From assembly GCA_910588365.1 (NCBI GenBank), contig CAJUQS010000181.1:1-20948 (forward strand): 20,948 nucleotides of DNA. Direction: 5' to 3'. Source of the DNA: an uncultured Oscillospiraceae bacterium. Its GTDB lineage: Bacteria; Bacillota; Clostridia; Oscillospirales; Oscillospiraceae. A program made the translations under genes and the position numbers. Position 1 is the first letter of the stretch. Every line of letters starts with the position of its first letter. The notes beneath the pieces were generated by a model. It had not been told where the DNA came from. It ran no database searches and saw nothing but the letters and a program-made list of their open reading frames with translations. This document shows positions 14,462 through 20,948 of the stretch, piece by piece.

Positions 14462-15352
14462 TTAAATGTCGTAGGTGACCCACTTCTTCTGGCCCCAGAA
14501 CTGAATCAGGGTGACAAGAAGGATCAGGCCGACGGTCCACACGACAATGGCGGAGCCATAGCCGCGGTCCCCCGCCACGAAGGAGGAGCGGTAGAACAGG
14601 TACATCAGGCTCTGCATATCCGTCAGGGCGGGGTTGGTCTCGTCCGCCATCATGTAGATGAGGTCGTAGATCTTCATGGAGGCCATCAGGCGCATGATGA
14701 GCACGGAGAACATGGTGGGGGAGACCATGGGCAGGGTGATGGTGAAGAACTGGCGGACCTTGCCGGCGCCGTCAATGCTGTTGGCCTCATAGAGGGTCTT
14801 GGGGATATTCTGGAGGCCGGCCAGCAGCAGAACCGCGTCATAACCGATGCTGCTCCATACAGACACGATGGCCACCGCGATCACGGCGGTCTTGGGATCG
14901 GTGATCCACTGGATTTTCTGACCCAGTATTTGGTTGAGAATGCCGTACTCACCATTGAAGATCCAGCGCCAGACCATGGCCACGGCGGCAGGGGCGCAGA
15001 CCAGGGGCAGGAAGAAGATGGTGCGGAAGCCCCCTTTGAACTTCACCTTGGCATTGAGCAGGATAGCGACAAACAGGGCCAGGATGATGCCCACGGGCAC
15101 CGTGAGGATACAAAAGTAGACGGTGTTCCAGGTGGCCTTCCAGAACTCGGCGTTTCCGAACATATCCCCATAGTTTTTCAAGCCGATGAATTTGTAGTGG
15201 CCAAAGCCAAGATGCTCACAGAAGCTGGCGTAAATGGTCTGTACAAAGGGCCACAGGTTCAGAATAACCAGACCGATGATGGTGGGGGCCACCATGATCC
15301 AGCCCCAGTTTTCCTCCCGCCGGGCGGCGGCGGACAATTTTATCTTATTCAA
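14462..15352 (-). CDS. Sugar ABC transporter permease, MalF/MsmF type
   Basis: This is the first transmembrane subunit of the CUT1 importer. Its 296 residues have six predicted helices after a short charged N terminus. The EAA loop reads YEANSIDGAGKVRQFFTITL with the conserved Gly. The start codon is TTG at 15352. It has GGAGG about 9 nt upstream, and the next in-frame ATG would remove the first membrane segment's flank. It follows the binding-protein gene by 21 nt and is cotranscribed with it. Together with the MalG-type partner it forms the pore for alpha-galactosides, inferred from the linked GH36 gene. Confidence 0.94.
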   Translation of the reverse strand: MNKIKLSAAARREENWGWIMVAPTIIGLVILNLWPFVQTIYASFCEHLGFGHYKFIGLKNYGDMFGNAEFWKATWNTVYFCILTVPVGIILALFVAILLNAKVKFKGGFRTIFFLPLVCAPAAVAMVWRWIFNGEYGILNQILGQKIQWITDPKTAVIAVAIVSVWSSIGYDAVLLLAGLQNIPKTLYEANSIDGAGKVRQFFTITLPMVSPTMFSVLIMRLMASMKIYDLIYMMADETNPALTDMQSLMYLFYRSSFVAGDRGYGSAIVVWTVGLILLVTLIQFWGQKKWVTYDI

Positions 15353-15373
15353 AAATATACCCTCCTCTCATTC

Positions 15374-16663
15374 TCACTCGGCCGTTACATAGGAGTCGGC
15401 GATCTCCTGCATACGTGTCAGGGCGCTGTCGATGTCAGAAGCGCCGCTGTAAACCTTGACCATCTCGTCGGCCACAGTGGACTTCCACTTGCGGCGGGAT
15501 GCGTTGTTGATGTACTGGACGGCATTGTCAAACTGGTCGTAACATACCTGCACGTCGATGACGTAGTCAAAGCTGTTGAACACAGTGGACCAGCTCTCCT
15601 CCTGCCCCAGATAGGCGGGGATGGCGGCGCCGGACTCGCCCTGGATGCGCTGCCCCTCCTCGCTGCCGAAGAAGCGGAGCACGTCTTTGACGATTTCCAG
15701 ATTCTTGCCCTTGGCGGCGGTGGAGTAGCACAGGCCGTTGGAGATGGTGCCCCGGCCGTCACCGCTGGCGGGGTTGGGGCACTTGGGCAGAGGGGCGATG
15801 TCCCAGTCACCCACCATGTCGGGGAAATTTTGCAGCTCGCTGAGCAGGTTCCAGCTGCCCTCCAGGAACATGGATCCCATACCGGAGAAGAAAGATGTAC
15901 CGGGGCTGGTCTCAGCAAAATAATTCTGGTCAGGGCACCAGTCATTCTTCTGGAGATTTACATAGAACTTGATGGCATCCGCCGTGGCGGGCTGGGTATA
16001 CCCGGCGTGGATGTTCGTCTCCGGATCCAGGATGTAGCCGCCATTCTGGTAGACGAAGTTCCAGTAGCCCAGCTGCTCGTCGTTGTAGGCCATATAGCCG
16101 TACTTGCCGGTGGCGTCGTAGATCTTCTGGGAGGCGTCGGTCAGATCGTCCCAGGTCCATTCGGCGGTGGGGTAGGATACCCCGGCGGCGTCGAACATCT
16201 CCTTGTTGTAGACCAGCACGATGTTGTCCTTGTCCTTGGGGACGCCGTACATGCGGCCGTCAGAGCCGCTGGCGTTGCCGATGGAGATCTCGGAGAAATG
16301 GTTCTGGTAGTAGTTGGGGTCCTCGTCGGCGTAGAGGTCCGTCACGTCCGCCAGGATGCCGAAGTCGGCGTAGTACAGGATCTGGTCGGTGTGCATCCAG
16401 AAGATGTCGGGCATGGTATTGCTCTCGCCGGCAGCCTCCAGCTTGGTCCAGTACTCACCCCAGCTGGTGACCTGCACTTCGATCTCAACCTCGGGGTGCT
16501 GGGCGGTATAGGCGTCGCAGATGGCCTGCATACCGTCCCGCTGGGCGACGTCCCAGATCTGGAAGGTCAGGTGGGTCTTGCCGTCGGACGCGCCGCATCC
16601 GGTGATTGACAGCAGCAGCGTAAACACCAGCGCGGCCGCTGTCATGCGGGGGAATCTTTTCAT
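15374..16663 (-). CDS. Carbohydrate ABC transporter solute-binding lipoprotein (family 1)
   Basis: This is the extracellular sugar receptor of the importer. The lipoprotein signal peptide comprises residues 1-22, with the lipobox LSITGC giving lipid-modified Cys23. The mature part is a family 1 solute-binding fold, with THLTFQIWDVAQRDGM at the start, PDIFWMHTDQ and GKYGYM in the lobes, and many aromatic residues expected to stack on sugar rings. At 429 residues the length is normal. The start has GAGGAG 7 nt upstream. It is the first gene of the operon with the two permeases and GH36, which points to raffinose-type oligosaccharides as cargo. Its promoter is more than 230 nt upstream, on the far side of a MITE-like element. 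Confidence 0.94.
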   Translation of the reverse strand: MKRFPRMTAAALVFTLLLSITGCGASDGKTHLTFQIWDVAQRDGMQAICDAYTAQHPEVEIEVQVTSWGEYWTKLEAAGESNTMPDIFWMHTDQILYYADFGILADVTDLYADEDPNYYQNHFSEISIGNASGSDGRMYGVPKDKDNIVLVYNKEMFDAAGVSYPTAEWTWDDLTDASQKIYDATGKYGYMAYNDEQLGYWNFVYQNGGYILDPETNIHAGYTQPATADAIKFYVNLQKNDWCPDQNYFAETSPGTSFFSGMGSMFLEGSWNLLSELQNFPDMVGDWDIAPLPKCPNPASGDGRGTISNGLCYSTAAKGKNLEIVKDVLRFFGSEEGQRIQGESGAAIPAYLGQEESWSTVFNSFDYVIDVQVCYDQFDNAVQYINNASRRKWKSTVADEMVKVYSGASDIDSALTRMQEIADSYVTAE

Positions 16664-16687
16664 AACACCACTCCTCTTTTTTATTTT

Positions 16688-16845
16688 GACCTGTATTCAT
16701 CGCTGAAGAATACCGGATGGGGAGGAATTTCGCCGGTCTGCGGAGCAAAAAATCCAGGGAGTCCGGCACGTCTCGGGATTTTTAACACAGCAGGACGGCA
16801 AAAGGCCCGCGCAGGCAGCATCCCTCGGTTATGAATACAGGTTCT
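16688..16845. mobile_element. MITE-like element with 12-bp terminal inverted repeats
   Basis: ACCTGTATTCAT at 16689-16700 is matched by a perfect inverted copy at 16831-16842, enclosing about 158 bp without coding content. The right end (16818-16845) is identical at 27 of 28 positions to the inverted sequence at 20848-20875, showing that the ends are dispersed in the genome. No clear target duplication is visible. It lies between the promoter and the first gene of the galactoside operon and so is part of the leader RNA. It resembles non-autonomous relatives of IS5-type elements, but that family is a guess. Confidence 0.6.
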
Positions 16846-16895
16846 TACAGCGCCGCCCCCTTCCTCTCAGGGCGGACGCCACAGAACATGCTAGA

Positions 16896-16925
16896 ACTAT
16901 AATACGCGGAACAATTATCTGTAAA
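16896..16925 (-). promoter_or_regulatory. Promoter of the galactoside operon
   Basis: On the minus strand TTTACA (16925-16920) and TATAGT (16901-16896) are separated by 18 nt, in AT-rich DNA. The start near 16889 gives a leader of about 225 nt that contains a GC-rich hairpin (CCGCCC/GGGCGG near 16852-16875) and the MITE-like element. The rest of 16926-17178 is AT-rich regulatory DNA with no gene. Confidence 0.65.
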
Positions 16926-17000
16926 TGCCTTTTTATGGTGAAAATATGTGACAATTCAAGAAAATGTAATTTTTTCAAAGGTTGCCTCACATGGATGAAT

Positions 17001-17054
17001 ATTTTTGGGCAATTTTGTTGCATTCAACAGAAAACGCGCAACTTTTTTTGGCAA
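17001..17054 (-). promoter_or_regulatory. Cluster of TGC..AAAAA motifs upstream of the galactoside operon
   Basis: On the minus strand TTGCCAAAAAAA (17054-17043), AATGCAACAAAA (17024-17013) and TTGCCCAAAAAT (17012-17001) share a TGCnnCAAAA-like pattern. The middle one is identical to a site ahead of the AraC-family gene. They are candidate regulator half-sites, with no direct proof. Confidence 0.3.
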
Positions 17055-17178
17055 TAACAACAAATACCGGGGAGCTTAACCCGCAGAGGCCCTGCTTTGC
17101 AGGGGGTTGGGCCGCTTTCTCTATATGTGCTGATGTGGGATTGCACGGAGATCCGGAACGAGCCCCGGGAGACAGGTG

Positions 17179-17207
17179 TTGAATTTTGGCGTGGCGTGTG
17201 GTATAGT
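17179..17207 (+). promoter_or_regulatory. Promoter of the YesL-family gene
   Basis: TTGAAT (17179-17184), a 17-nt spacer and TATAGT (17202-17207) place the start near 17214, about 20 nt before the start codon. Confidence 0.75.
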
Positions 17208-17233
17208 CGATGTACTTGAGAAAGGAGGCTGCC

Positions 17234-17914
17234 ATGTTTTCACCCAAGGGCTACAACTACACCGATCCCGCGCCGCTGGAGCCGGACGGCCCGCCCAAAA
17301 CCGGCCTGCGCCGTTTCCTGGAGATCGTCAGCCAGGAGGCCGCCGCCCTGCTCAAGCTCAACCTGATGTTTCTGCTCAGCTGCGTCCCGGTCATCACCAT
17401 CCCGCCCGCCGTCCTGGCGCTCAACCGCACGATCCGCCGCATGGCGGCGGACCGGCCGGCGCGGAGCTGGCCGGGGTACTGGGAGGCGTTCAAGGAGGGG
17501 TGGAAGCGGTCCTACGCCGCTTTCCTGCTCACGGTACTGCCGCTGGCGGCGGCGGGCTACGGGGCCCGGTTCTACCTGGGCTTTGTGTCCTCGAACCCGG
17601 CGTTCTACCTGCCCTTCATGCTCTGCTCCACTGTTTTCCTGGCTGGCCTGCTGGCATCCTCCTACCTCTACGGCCTGCTCTCGGACGGACGGCCCCTGAA
17701 CCGGGAGACCCTGCGCCTGTCCCTGAGGCTGGGCCTGGGCAGGCCCCTGCGGGCGGTGCTGGCGGCGGCGGGCTGGTACGGGCCGTTGGCGGTCTCGGTG
17801 CTGTGGTTCCCCCTCAGCGGCGGGTACCTGATGCTCATGGGCTTTACCCTCCCGTGTCTGCTGGCCCAGTTCTTCCTCCGAACGGTGCTGGAGCAGTGCG
17901 GGGAGACGGATTGA
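17234..17914 (+). CDS. YesL family (DUF624) membrane protein
   Basis: This 226-residue integral membrane protein belongs to the DUF624/YesL family. The family is typically encoded beside CUT1-type oligosaccharide importers and is of unknown biochemical role. The N-terminal FSPKGYNYTDPAP segment is followed by several hydrophobic helices, with LLKLNLMFLLSCVPVITIPPA as the family-typical first one. Residues 80-95 (WPGYWEAFKEGWKRSY) correspond to the conserved cytoplasmic loop. The start at 17234 has AAAGGAGG at ideal spacing; an ATG 24 nt earlier lacks an RBS. It is transcribed divergently from the galactoside operon across a 300-bp regulatory region, which agrees with the usual partnership. 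It ends before a strong bidirectional terminator. Confidence 0.88.
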   Translation: MFSPKGYNYTDPAPLEPDGPPKTGLRRFLEIVSQEAAALLKLNLMFLLSCVPVITIPPAVLALNRTIRRMAADRPARSWPGYWEAFKEGWKRSYAAFLLTVLPLAAAGYGARFYLGFVSSNPAFYLPFMLCSTVFLAGLLASSYLYGLLSDGRPLNRETLRLSLRLGLGRPLRAVLAAAGWYGPLAVSVLWFPLSGGYLMLMGFTLPCLLAQFFLRTVLEQCGETD

Positions 17915-17963
17915 TATGATTTCTTGAAGGGAAAAGGCCCTGCCTCACCCCAAACAGCAAAAT

Positions 17964-18000
17964 GCCCCCGCCGGTGTATACCGGCGGGGGCTGATTTTAT
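17964..18000. terminator. Bidirectional intrinsic terminator
   Basis: A perfect 12-bp stem GCCCCCGCCGGT/ACCGGCGGGGGC with a 4-nt loop (17964-17991) is flanked by a T run on the plus side and ATTTT on the minus side. It serves the convergent YesL-family and BMP genes. Confidence 0.92.
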
Positions 18001-18012
18001 GCTTTGCAGGAT

Positions 18013-19257
18013 TTACTTGACGAAGTTGACAGCAACATTCTCATAGGTCTCGCTGCCGGCCAGGAAGGCGTCATAGTCGCCCTTGACCTCCAGGGAGCCG
18101 CCGGTCTTCATGCCGTCCACCAGGGCATTGTAGTCGGCCTCGGTGATCACCTCAAACTGGGAGGTGGCGAAGGGCAGGCCCACGGCGTCCTCGTCCACGC
18201 CCAGGTTCACGGCCTGACCGCCGACCTCGTCCCACTTGCCGTCATAGAAGCGGCCAAGCATCAGGCTGGCGGCCTCGCTCAGGCCCTTCACGGCGGAGGT
18301 CATCACGGTGTTGGACTCGGCGGACTGGTCAACGTCCACGCCGATGGACAGGGCGTTGTTGGCCGCGGCAGCGGCGAACACGCTGTTGCACATGGAGCCG
18401 CCGCAGGCGAAGACGATCTCGGTGCCGTTGGAGTACCAGCCGCTGATCTGGGTCTGGAGCTCGGCGGAGGCGGAGTAGCCGTCGCCGTACAGGTAGCTGT
18501 AGTTCATCTCCACGTTGACGCCGTCCTCAGCGGCAGCCGCCTGGGCGCCCTGGACGAAGCCGTAGCCGTAGCGGTTGACAGCGGGGTTGGTGCCGCCGCC
18601 GCCGCCGGTGAAGCCCAGCTTGGTGTTGCCCTCCTTGACAGCGGCGTAGCCGGCCAGGTAGCCGCACTGCTCCTCGTGGAAGGCCACGCCCACCACGTTG
18701 TTCAGAGCGTTGCCGTTGGCGTCGGAGAGGGGATAGCCGTCGATGAAGACGAACTTGACATCGGGATACTCAGAAGCCGCGCGGACCATGGCCGCCTCCT
18801 GGAGGAAGCCGGGGGCCACGATGACCTCAGCGCCGCCGTCGATGGCGGCCTTGTAGGCCTGATAGCGGTCCTCGTCAGTGGCGCTGTCGCCATTGGCGGG
18901 CTGATAGTACTTGTAGGACTTGCCGTTCTGGCTGGCGTAGAGCTTCACGCCGTTCCAGGTGCCCTGGTTGAAGGACTTGTCCTTCAGCTGGCCCACGTCG
19001 GTGACCATGGCGATGACGTACTTGTTGTCAGCGCTGGTCATGGTGTCGTCGATCTTCTCGGGATCGGTCTCGCCGCTGGGGGCGGGCTCGGCGGGAGCCG
19101 GGTCGGTGGTGTCTGCGGGAGCGTCGGTCTTGTTGTCATTTGCGGTCTTGTTGTCAGCGGGATTGTTGTTTGCGGGCTTGTTGTTGCCGCCGCCGCAGGC
19201 CGCCAGGGCGAGAACCATCGCCAGGGCCAGAAGCAGGGCCAAGAACTTCTTCTTCAT
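18013..19257 (-). CDS. BMP family (PnrA-like) nucleoside-binding lipoprotein
   Basis: This is the surface receptor of a nucleoside ABC importer of the basic membrane protein/PnrA/TmpC family. The signal peptide has lipobox LALAAC with lipidated Cys21. A low-complexity Asn/Pro/Ala/Thr/Asp linker (about 25-65) tethers the binding domain to the membrane. The binding domain begins at KYVIAMVTDVGQLKDKSFNQG, typical of the family, and carries the GFTGGGGGTNPAVNRYGYGFVQGA and GVDVDQSAESN regions. The ATG at 19257 is preferred because it begins a perfect signal peptide; an upstream in-frame TTG (19266) sits closer to the AAAGG element and is possible. The ATPase and permeases are not in the window. 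The adjacent deoD gene supports purine nucleosides as cargo. Confidence 0.93.
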   Translation of the reverse strand: MKKKFLALLLALAMVLALAACGGGNNKPANNNPADNKTANDNKTDAPADTTDPAPAEPAPSGETDPEKIDDTMTSADNKYVIAMVTDVGQLKDKSFNQGTWNGVKLYASQNGKSYKYYQPANGDSATDEDRYQAYKAAIDGGAEVIVAPGFLQEAAMVRAASEYPDVKFVFIDGYPLSDANGNALNNVVGVAFHEEQCGYLAGYAAVKEGNTKLGFTGGGGGTNPAVNRYGYGFVQGAQAAAAEDGVNVEMNYSYLYGDGYSASAELQTQISGWYSNGTEIVFACGGSMCNSVFAAAAANNALSIGVDVDQSAESNTVMTSAVKGLSEAASLMLGRFYDGKWDEVGGQAVNLGVDEDAVGLPFATSQFEVITEADYNALVDGMKTGGSLEVKGDYDAFLAGSETYENVAVNFVK

Positions 19258-19348
19258 TGGAATCAATCAACCTTTCTTTTTTAATTACACCCCGGTGCAA
19301 AGAGACAGATTCAGGCGTGACGCCCGGTTTCCGGGATGCTATTACCGT

Positions 19349-19377
19349 ATTATACCTGATCCTTCACCATAAAGCAA
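19349..19377 (-). promoter_or_regulatory. Promoter of the BMP lipoprotein gene
   Basis: On the minus strand TTGCTT (19377-19372), a 17-nt spacer and a perfect TATAAT (19354-19349) place the start near 19342. The 85-nt leader contains a small CCCGG/CCGGG hairpin. The gene can thus be expressed without deoD. Confidence 0.82.
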
Positions 19378-19452
19378 CCAGAAAAACGCGCAGAATTGGG
19401 GATGTTTTGTGGCCAATGTGAAAATTTTTTGTGAATGTGACGGAACGGGGGC

Positions 19453-20169
19453 CTATTTGCCCGCCATTTTCACGGCCGTCTCCAGTGCGATCTTCATCAT
19501 GGTGGTGAAGGTTGTCTGGCGATCGGAGGCGGGCAGCGCCTCGCCGGTGACGATGCTGTCGGAGATGGAGCAGATGGCCAGGGCCCGCTTGCCCAGCTTG
19601 GCGGCGGTCATGTACAGGGCGGCGGCCTCCATCTCCACGGCCAGCACGCCCATCTCCGCCCACTTCATGGTGGAGTTGGAGGCGTCATAGAAGGTGTCGG
19701 AGCTCAGCAGATTGCCCACGGGCATCTCCACGCCCATCTCCCGGGCCACGGCTACGGCCGTCTCCAGGAGCGTGAAGTCCGCGATGGGGGCGAACAGGCC
19801 GGGCAGTTCGTACTGGTGGGCGAAGTTGGAGTTGGTGCAGGCGCCCTGGGCGGCCACCACGTCCCGGAGCTTCAGCTTCTTGCTGATGGCGCCGGCGGAG
19901 CCGATGCGCAGGATGTTCTCCACGCCGTACTGGCTGTAGAGCTCGTGGGAGTAGATGCCTATGGAGGGCATTCCCATACCGGAGGCCATGACGGAGACGG
20001 GGGTGTCCCGGTAGGTGCCGGTGTAGCCCTGGATGCCGCGCACGTTGTTGACCAGCTTGGCATTGTCCAGGAAGGTGTCGGCGATGAATTTTGCCCGCAG
20101 GGGATCGCCGGGCATCAGGACTGTTTGGGCGAAATCGCCCATTGCGGCAGCGTTATGAGGAGTTGACAT
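19453..20169 (-). CDS. deoD: Purine nucleoside phosphorylase, DeoD type
   Basis: This hexameric bacterial PNP splits purine (deoxy)ribonucleosides with phosphate into base and (deoxy)ribose-1-phosphate. The 238 residues align closely with E. coli DeoD. His5, Arg25, Arg44 and Arg88 correspond to the phosphate-site residues (E. coli 4, 24, 43, 87). VEMEAA (178-183) holds the ribose-binding glutamates. Asp204 in SISDSI is the general acid at the base. The N-terminal MPGDPLRAKFIA motif is intact. The ATG at 20169 follows AAAGGAAG. It lies just upstream of the BMP lipoprotein gene on the same strand, 195 nt apart, making a nucleoside uptake and breakdown pair. No clear promoter was found in the hairpin-rich DNA ahead of it. 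Confidence 0.97.
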   Translation of the reverse strand: MSTPHNAAAMGDFAQTVLMPGDPLRAKFIADTFLDNAKLVNNVRGIQGYTGTYRDTPVSVMASGMGMPSIGIYSHELYSQYGVENILRIGSAGAISKKLKLRDVVAAQGACTNSNFAHQYELPGLFAPIADFTLLETAVAVAREMGVEMPVGNLLSSDTFYDASNSTMKWAEMGVLAVEMEAAALYMTAAKLGKRALAICSISDSIVTGEALPASDRQTTFTTMMKIALETAVKMAGK

Positions 20170-20201
20170 GATTTTTACTTCCTTTCTTGGTAGATGACCC
20201 G

Positions 20202-20397
20202 GGGCCTATGCGGCCCAAGGCGGCGCTTGCACCGCCCGAGCGGGCGCTCGGCGGAACGCCGAATGACGCGAGTCAAACGGGGCCTACGCGGCCCCACACC
20301 CCGCGGGTACTTTTCCCACGCGGGAAAAGTACCCAAAAGCGCGCCAGAACCTACGGTTCTGGACTCCCTTACTCGGGGCCGTCCCATTGGGACGGCC
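20202..20397. repeat. Stack of perfect hairpins including dispersed repeat copy B
   Basis: Eight palindromes follow in 200 bp. They are GGGCC/GGCCC (20202-20216), GGCGG/CCGCC (20219-20236), CCGAGC/GCTCGG (20236-20251), CGGCG/CGCCG (20249-20261), GGGGCC/GGCCCC (20279-20295), a 13-bp GGGTACTTTTCCC palindrome (20305-20334), CCAGAACC/GGTTCTGG (20344-20362) and GGCCGTCCC/GGGACGGCC (20377-20397). The 13-bp palindrome followed by CAAAAGCGCGCC is the unit shared with 20759-20798 and, in weaker form, with the repeat behind selD. No protein gene is credible here. Confidence 0.7.
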
Positions 20398-20446
20398 TGC
20401 CTCGGCGGGGGTTTTTCGGACACGCTCTGCAAGTGAAGAGTTGCTC

Positions 20447-20692
20447 TGCCCCGTGAACAAGCAAATCCTAAGGGGTTCTGATCTAGTGGACTGGCACTTG
20501 AACAACTCCGCCTGCCGGCCTCTTAAAGGGGTAAAGCCAGCAGCGGGGATCGCTCTGAGTCGATGCGCAGGAAACTTGCACCGCACCGATGTGCCACAGC
20601 AGGGGCCCCCGTTAGGACCTGTGGGTAGACGCATATAGAGAGGCAGACGAAGGGCAGGCACCACCGGTAGAATCAGCCCGGCTACAACAAAG
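20447..20692 (+). ncRNA. Structured non-coding RNA, possibly raiA RNA
   Basis: A gene-free 230-240-nt stretch has the look of a conserved structured RNA on the plus strand. CTGAT (20478-20482) with nearby GGG pairs with ATCAGCCC (20672-20679) as a closing stem. GCCTGCC (20510-20516) pairs with GGCAGGC (20653-20659). CTGGC (20491-20495) pairs with GCCAG (20536-20540), CCACAG (20594-20599) with CTGTGG (20619-20624), and GCAC/GTGC forms a local hairpin (20583-20594). Unpaired stretches are rich in purines, as in GGGTAAAGCC and GGAAACTTGC. It resembles my memory of the raiA motif of Clostridia, but this is unverified. It lacks RNase P, tmRNA and 6S signatures. Ends are approximate and no clear promoter was found. 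Confidence 0.55.
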
Positions 20693-20715
20693 GGCAAATA
20701 ATTAAAACATGGAGT

Positions 20716-20822
20716 ATCGCCCGGAGGGCGATGCCGGGGGGACCGGGGGCCCTCCCCCGGCGCACTTTTGGTACCTTTTCCCGGGAGGGAAAAGGTACAG
20801 GCCCCCGCGCCCGCAGGCGCGG
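20716..20822. repeat. Second hairpin cluster, dispersed repeat copy C (inverted)
   Basis: ATCGCCC/GGGCGAT (20716-20732), a 12-bp GTACCTTTTCCC palindrome (20771-20798) and CCGCGCC/GGCGCGG (20805-20822) follow the RNA gene. On the minus strand the palindrome is followed by CCAAAAGTGCGCC, the same arrangement as copy B on the plus strand (CCAAAAGCGCGCC). The structured RNA is thus flanked by an inverted pair of this repeat. Confidence 0.68.
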
Positions 20823-20847
20823 AGCCCCCCTGGAGCGGTTATCCTTT

Positions 20848-20948
20848 AGAACCTGTATTCATAACCGGGGGATGCCGGATGGACGAGGATTTTTCTCGTC
20901 AGACAAGGAGATTTTCCGCAGCAATCCTGACGGATTGCAAGGGAAAGC
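20848..20948. mobile_element. End of a dispersed mobile-type repeat, cut by the window edge
   Basis: AGAACCTGTATTCATAACCG at 20848-20867 is the inverted copy of the end at 16826-16845, and the match extends through GGGATGC with one mismatch. Further in are small hairpins GACGAG/CTCGTC and AATCC/GGATT. The other end lies outside the window, so element length and transposase content are unknown. Confidence 0.5.

Noticed and set aside
14225..16609. A 794-codon open frame on the plus strand across the ABC transporter genes
   Set aside because: It spans three well-defined minus-strand genes and has the repetitive His/Gly/Asp composition typical of antisense frames in high-GC DNA.
17017..17049. 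Possible terminator GTTGC...GCAAC followed by seven T on the plus strand
   Set aside because: The stem has only five pairs with a loop of about 16 nt, and no plus-strand gene precedes it. The T run is better explained as AT-rich regulatory DNA.
20202..20397. CRISPR array or tandem repeat
   Set aside because: The palindromes mostly differ from one another in sequence and spacing; there are no regular direct repeats or spacers.
20447..20692. RNase P RNA, tmRNA or 6S RNA
   Set aside because: The GAGGAAAGUCC-type RNase P core, a tmRNA tag frame with tRNA-like ends, and a 6S open-bubble rod are all absent.
20187..20697. Several short open frames of 80-137 codons in the intergenic island
   Set aside because: They cross perfect hairpins and the structured RNA, lack ribosome binding sites and have Arg/Pro/Gly-rich composition with no recognisable family.

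Overview
The window is a high-GC, tightly packed stretch whose gene content fits an anaerobic gut Firmicute of the Oscillospiraceae type (Flavonifractor/Lawsonibacter/Intestinimonas-like). This placement is inferred from protein style, strong GGAGG ribosome binding sites and sigma-A promoters; no rRNA or marker gene confirms it. Most genes are on the minus strand.

1-5200: a selenium-metabolism block on the minus strand, transcribed selD > yedF > DUF3343 Se/S-carrier-like gene > class V cysteine desulfurase-family gene > BadF/BcrA-type activase > 2-hydroxyacyl-CoA dehydratase/double-cubane reductase-family gene. The first four form the known gene set of selenium-dependent molybdenum hydroxylase (labile selenium cofactor) genomes. 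The last two add a low-potential electron-transfer pair. The dehydratase-family protein stops at about two thirds of the usual family length.

5230-9120: a cation and sugar-phosphate block. An orphan OadB-type Na+-translocating decarboxylase beta subunit sits behind a strong promoter and a transcription-terminating riboswitch that resembles the yybP-ykoY (Mn2+) class. Upstream of it lie a CaCA-family cation exchanger and a phosphohexomutase.

9300-17914: a galactoside-utilisation region. It holds an AraC-family regulator (plus), a DUF2461 protein with a structured leader (plus), and a minus-strand operon of solute-binding lipoprotein, two permeases and a GH36 alpha-galactosidase. A YesL/DUF624 membrane protein is divergent from the operon. 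No ATPase (MsmK-type) is present, so it must be encoded elsewhere. A roughly 158-bp element with 12-bp terminal inverted repeats (MITE-like) lies in the operon leader.

17960-20170: a nucleoside-scavenging pair, a BMP/PnrA-like lipoprotein and DeoD purine nucleoside phosphorylase.

20190-20948: no protein genes. It contains a stack of perfect hairpins, a probable structured non-coding RNA on the plus strand (raiA-like, tentative), a second hairpin cluster in inverted orientation, and one end of the same mobile-type repeat found at 16.8 kb.

The most notable points are the riboswitch/orphan OadB pairing, the reductase-activase pair attached to the selenium genes, the structured RNA at 20.5 kb, and a dispersed family of palindromic hairpins present four times, two of them directly behind selenium-cluster stop codons.
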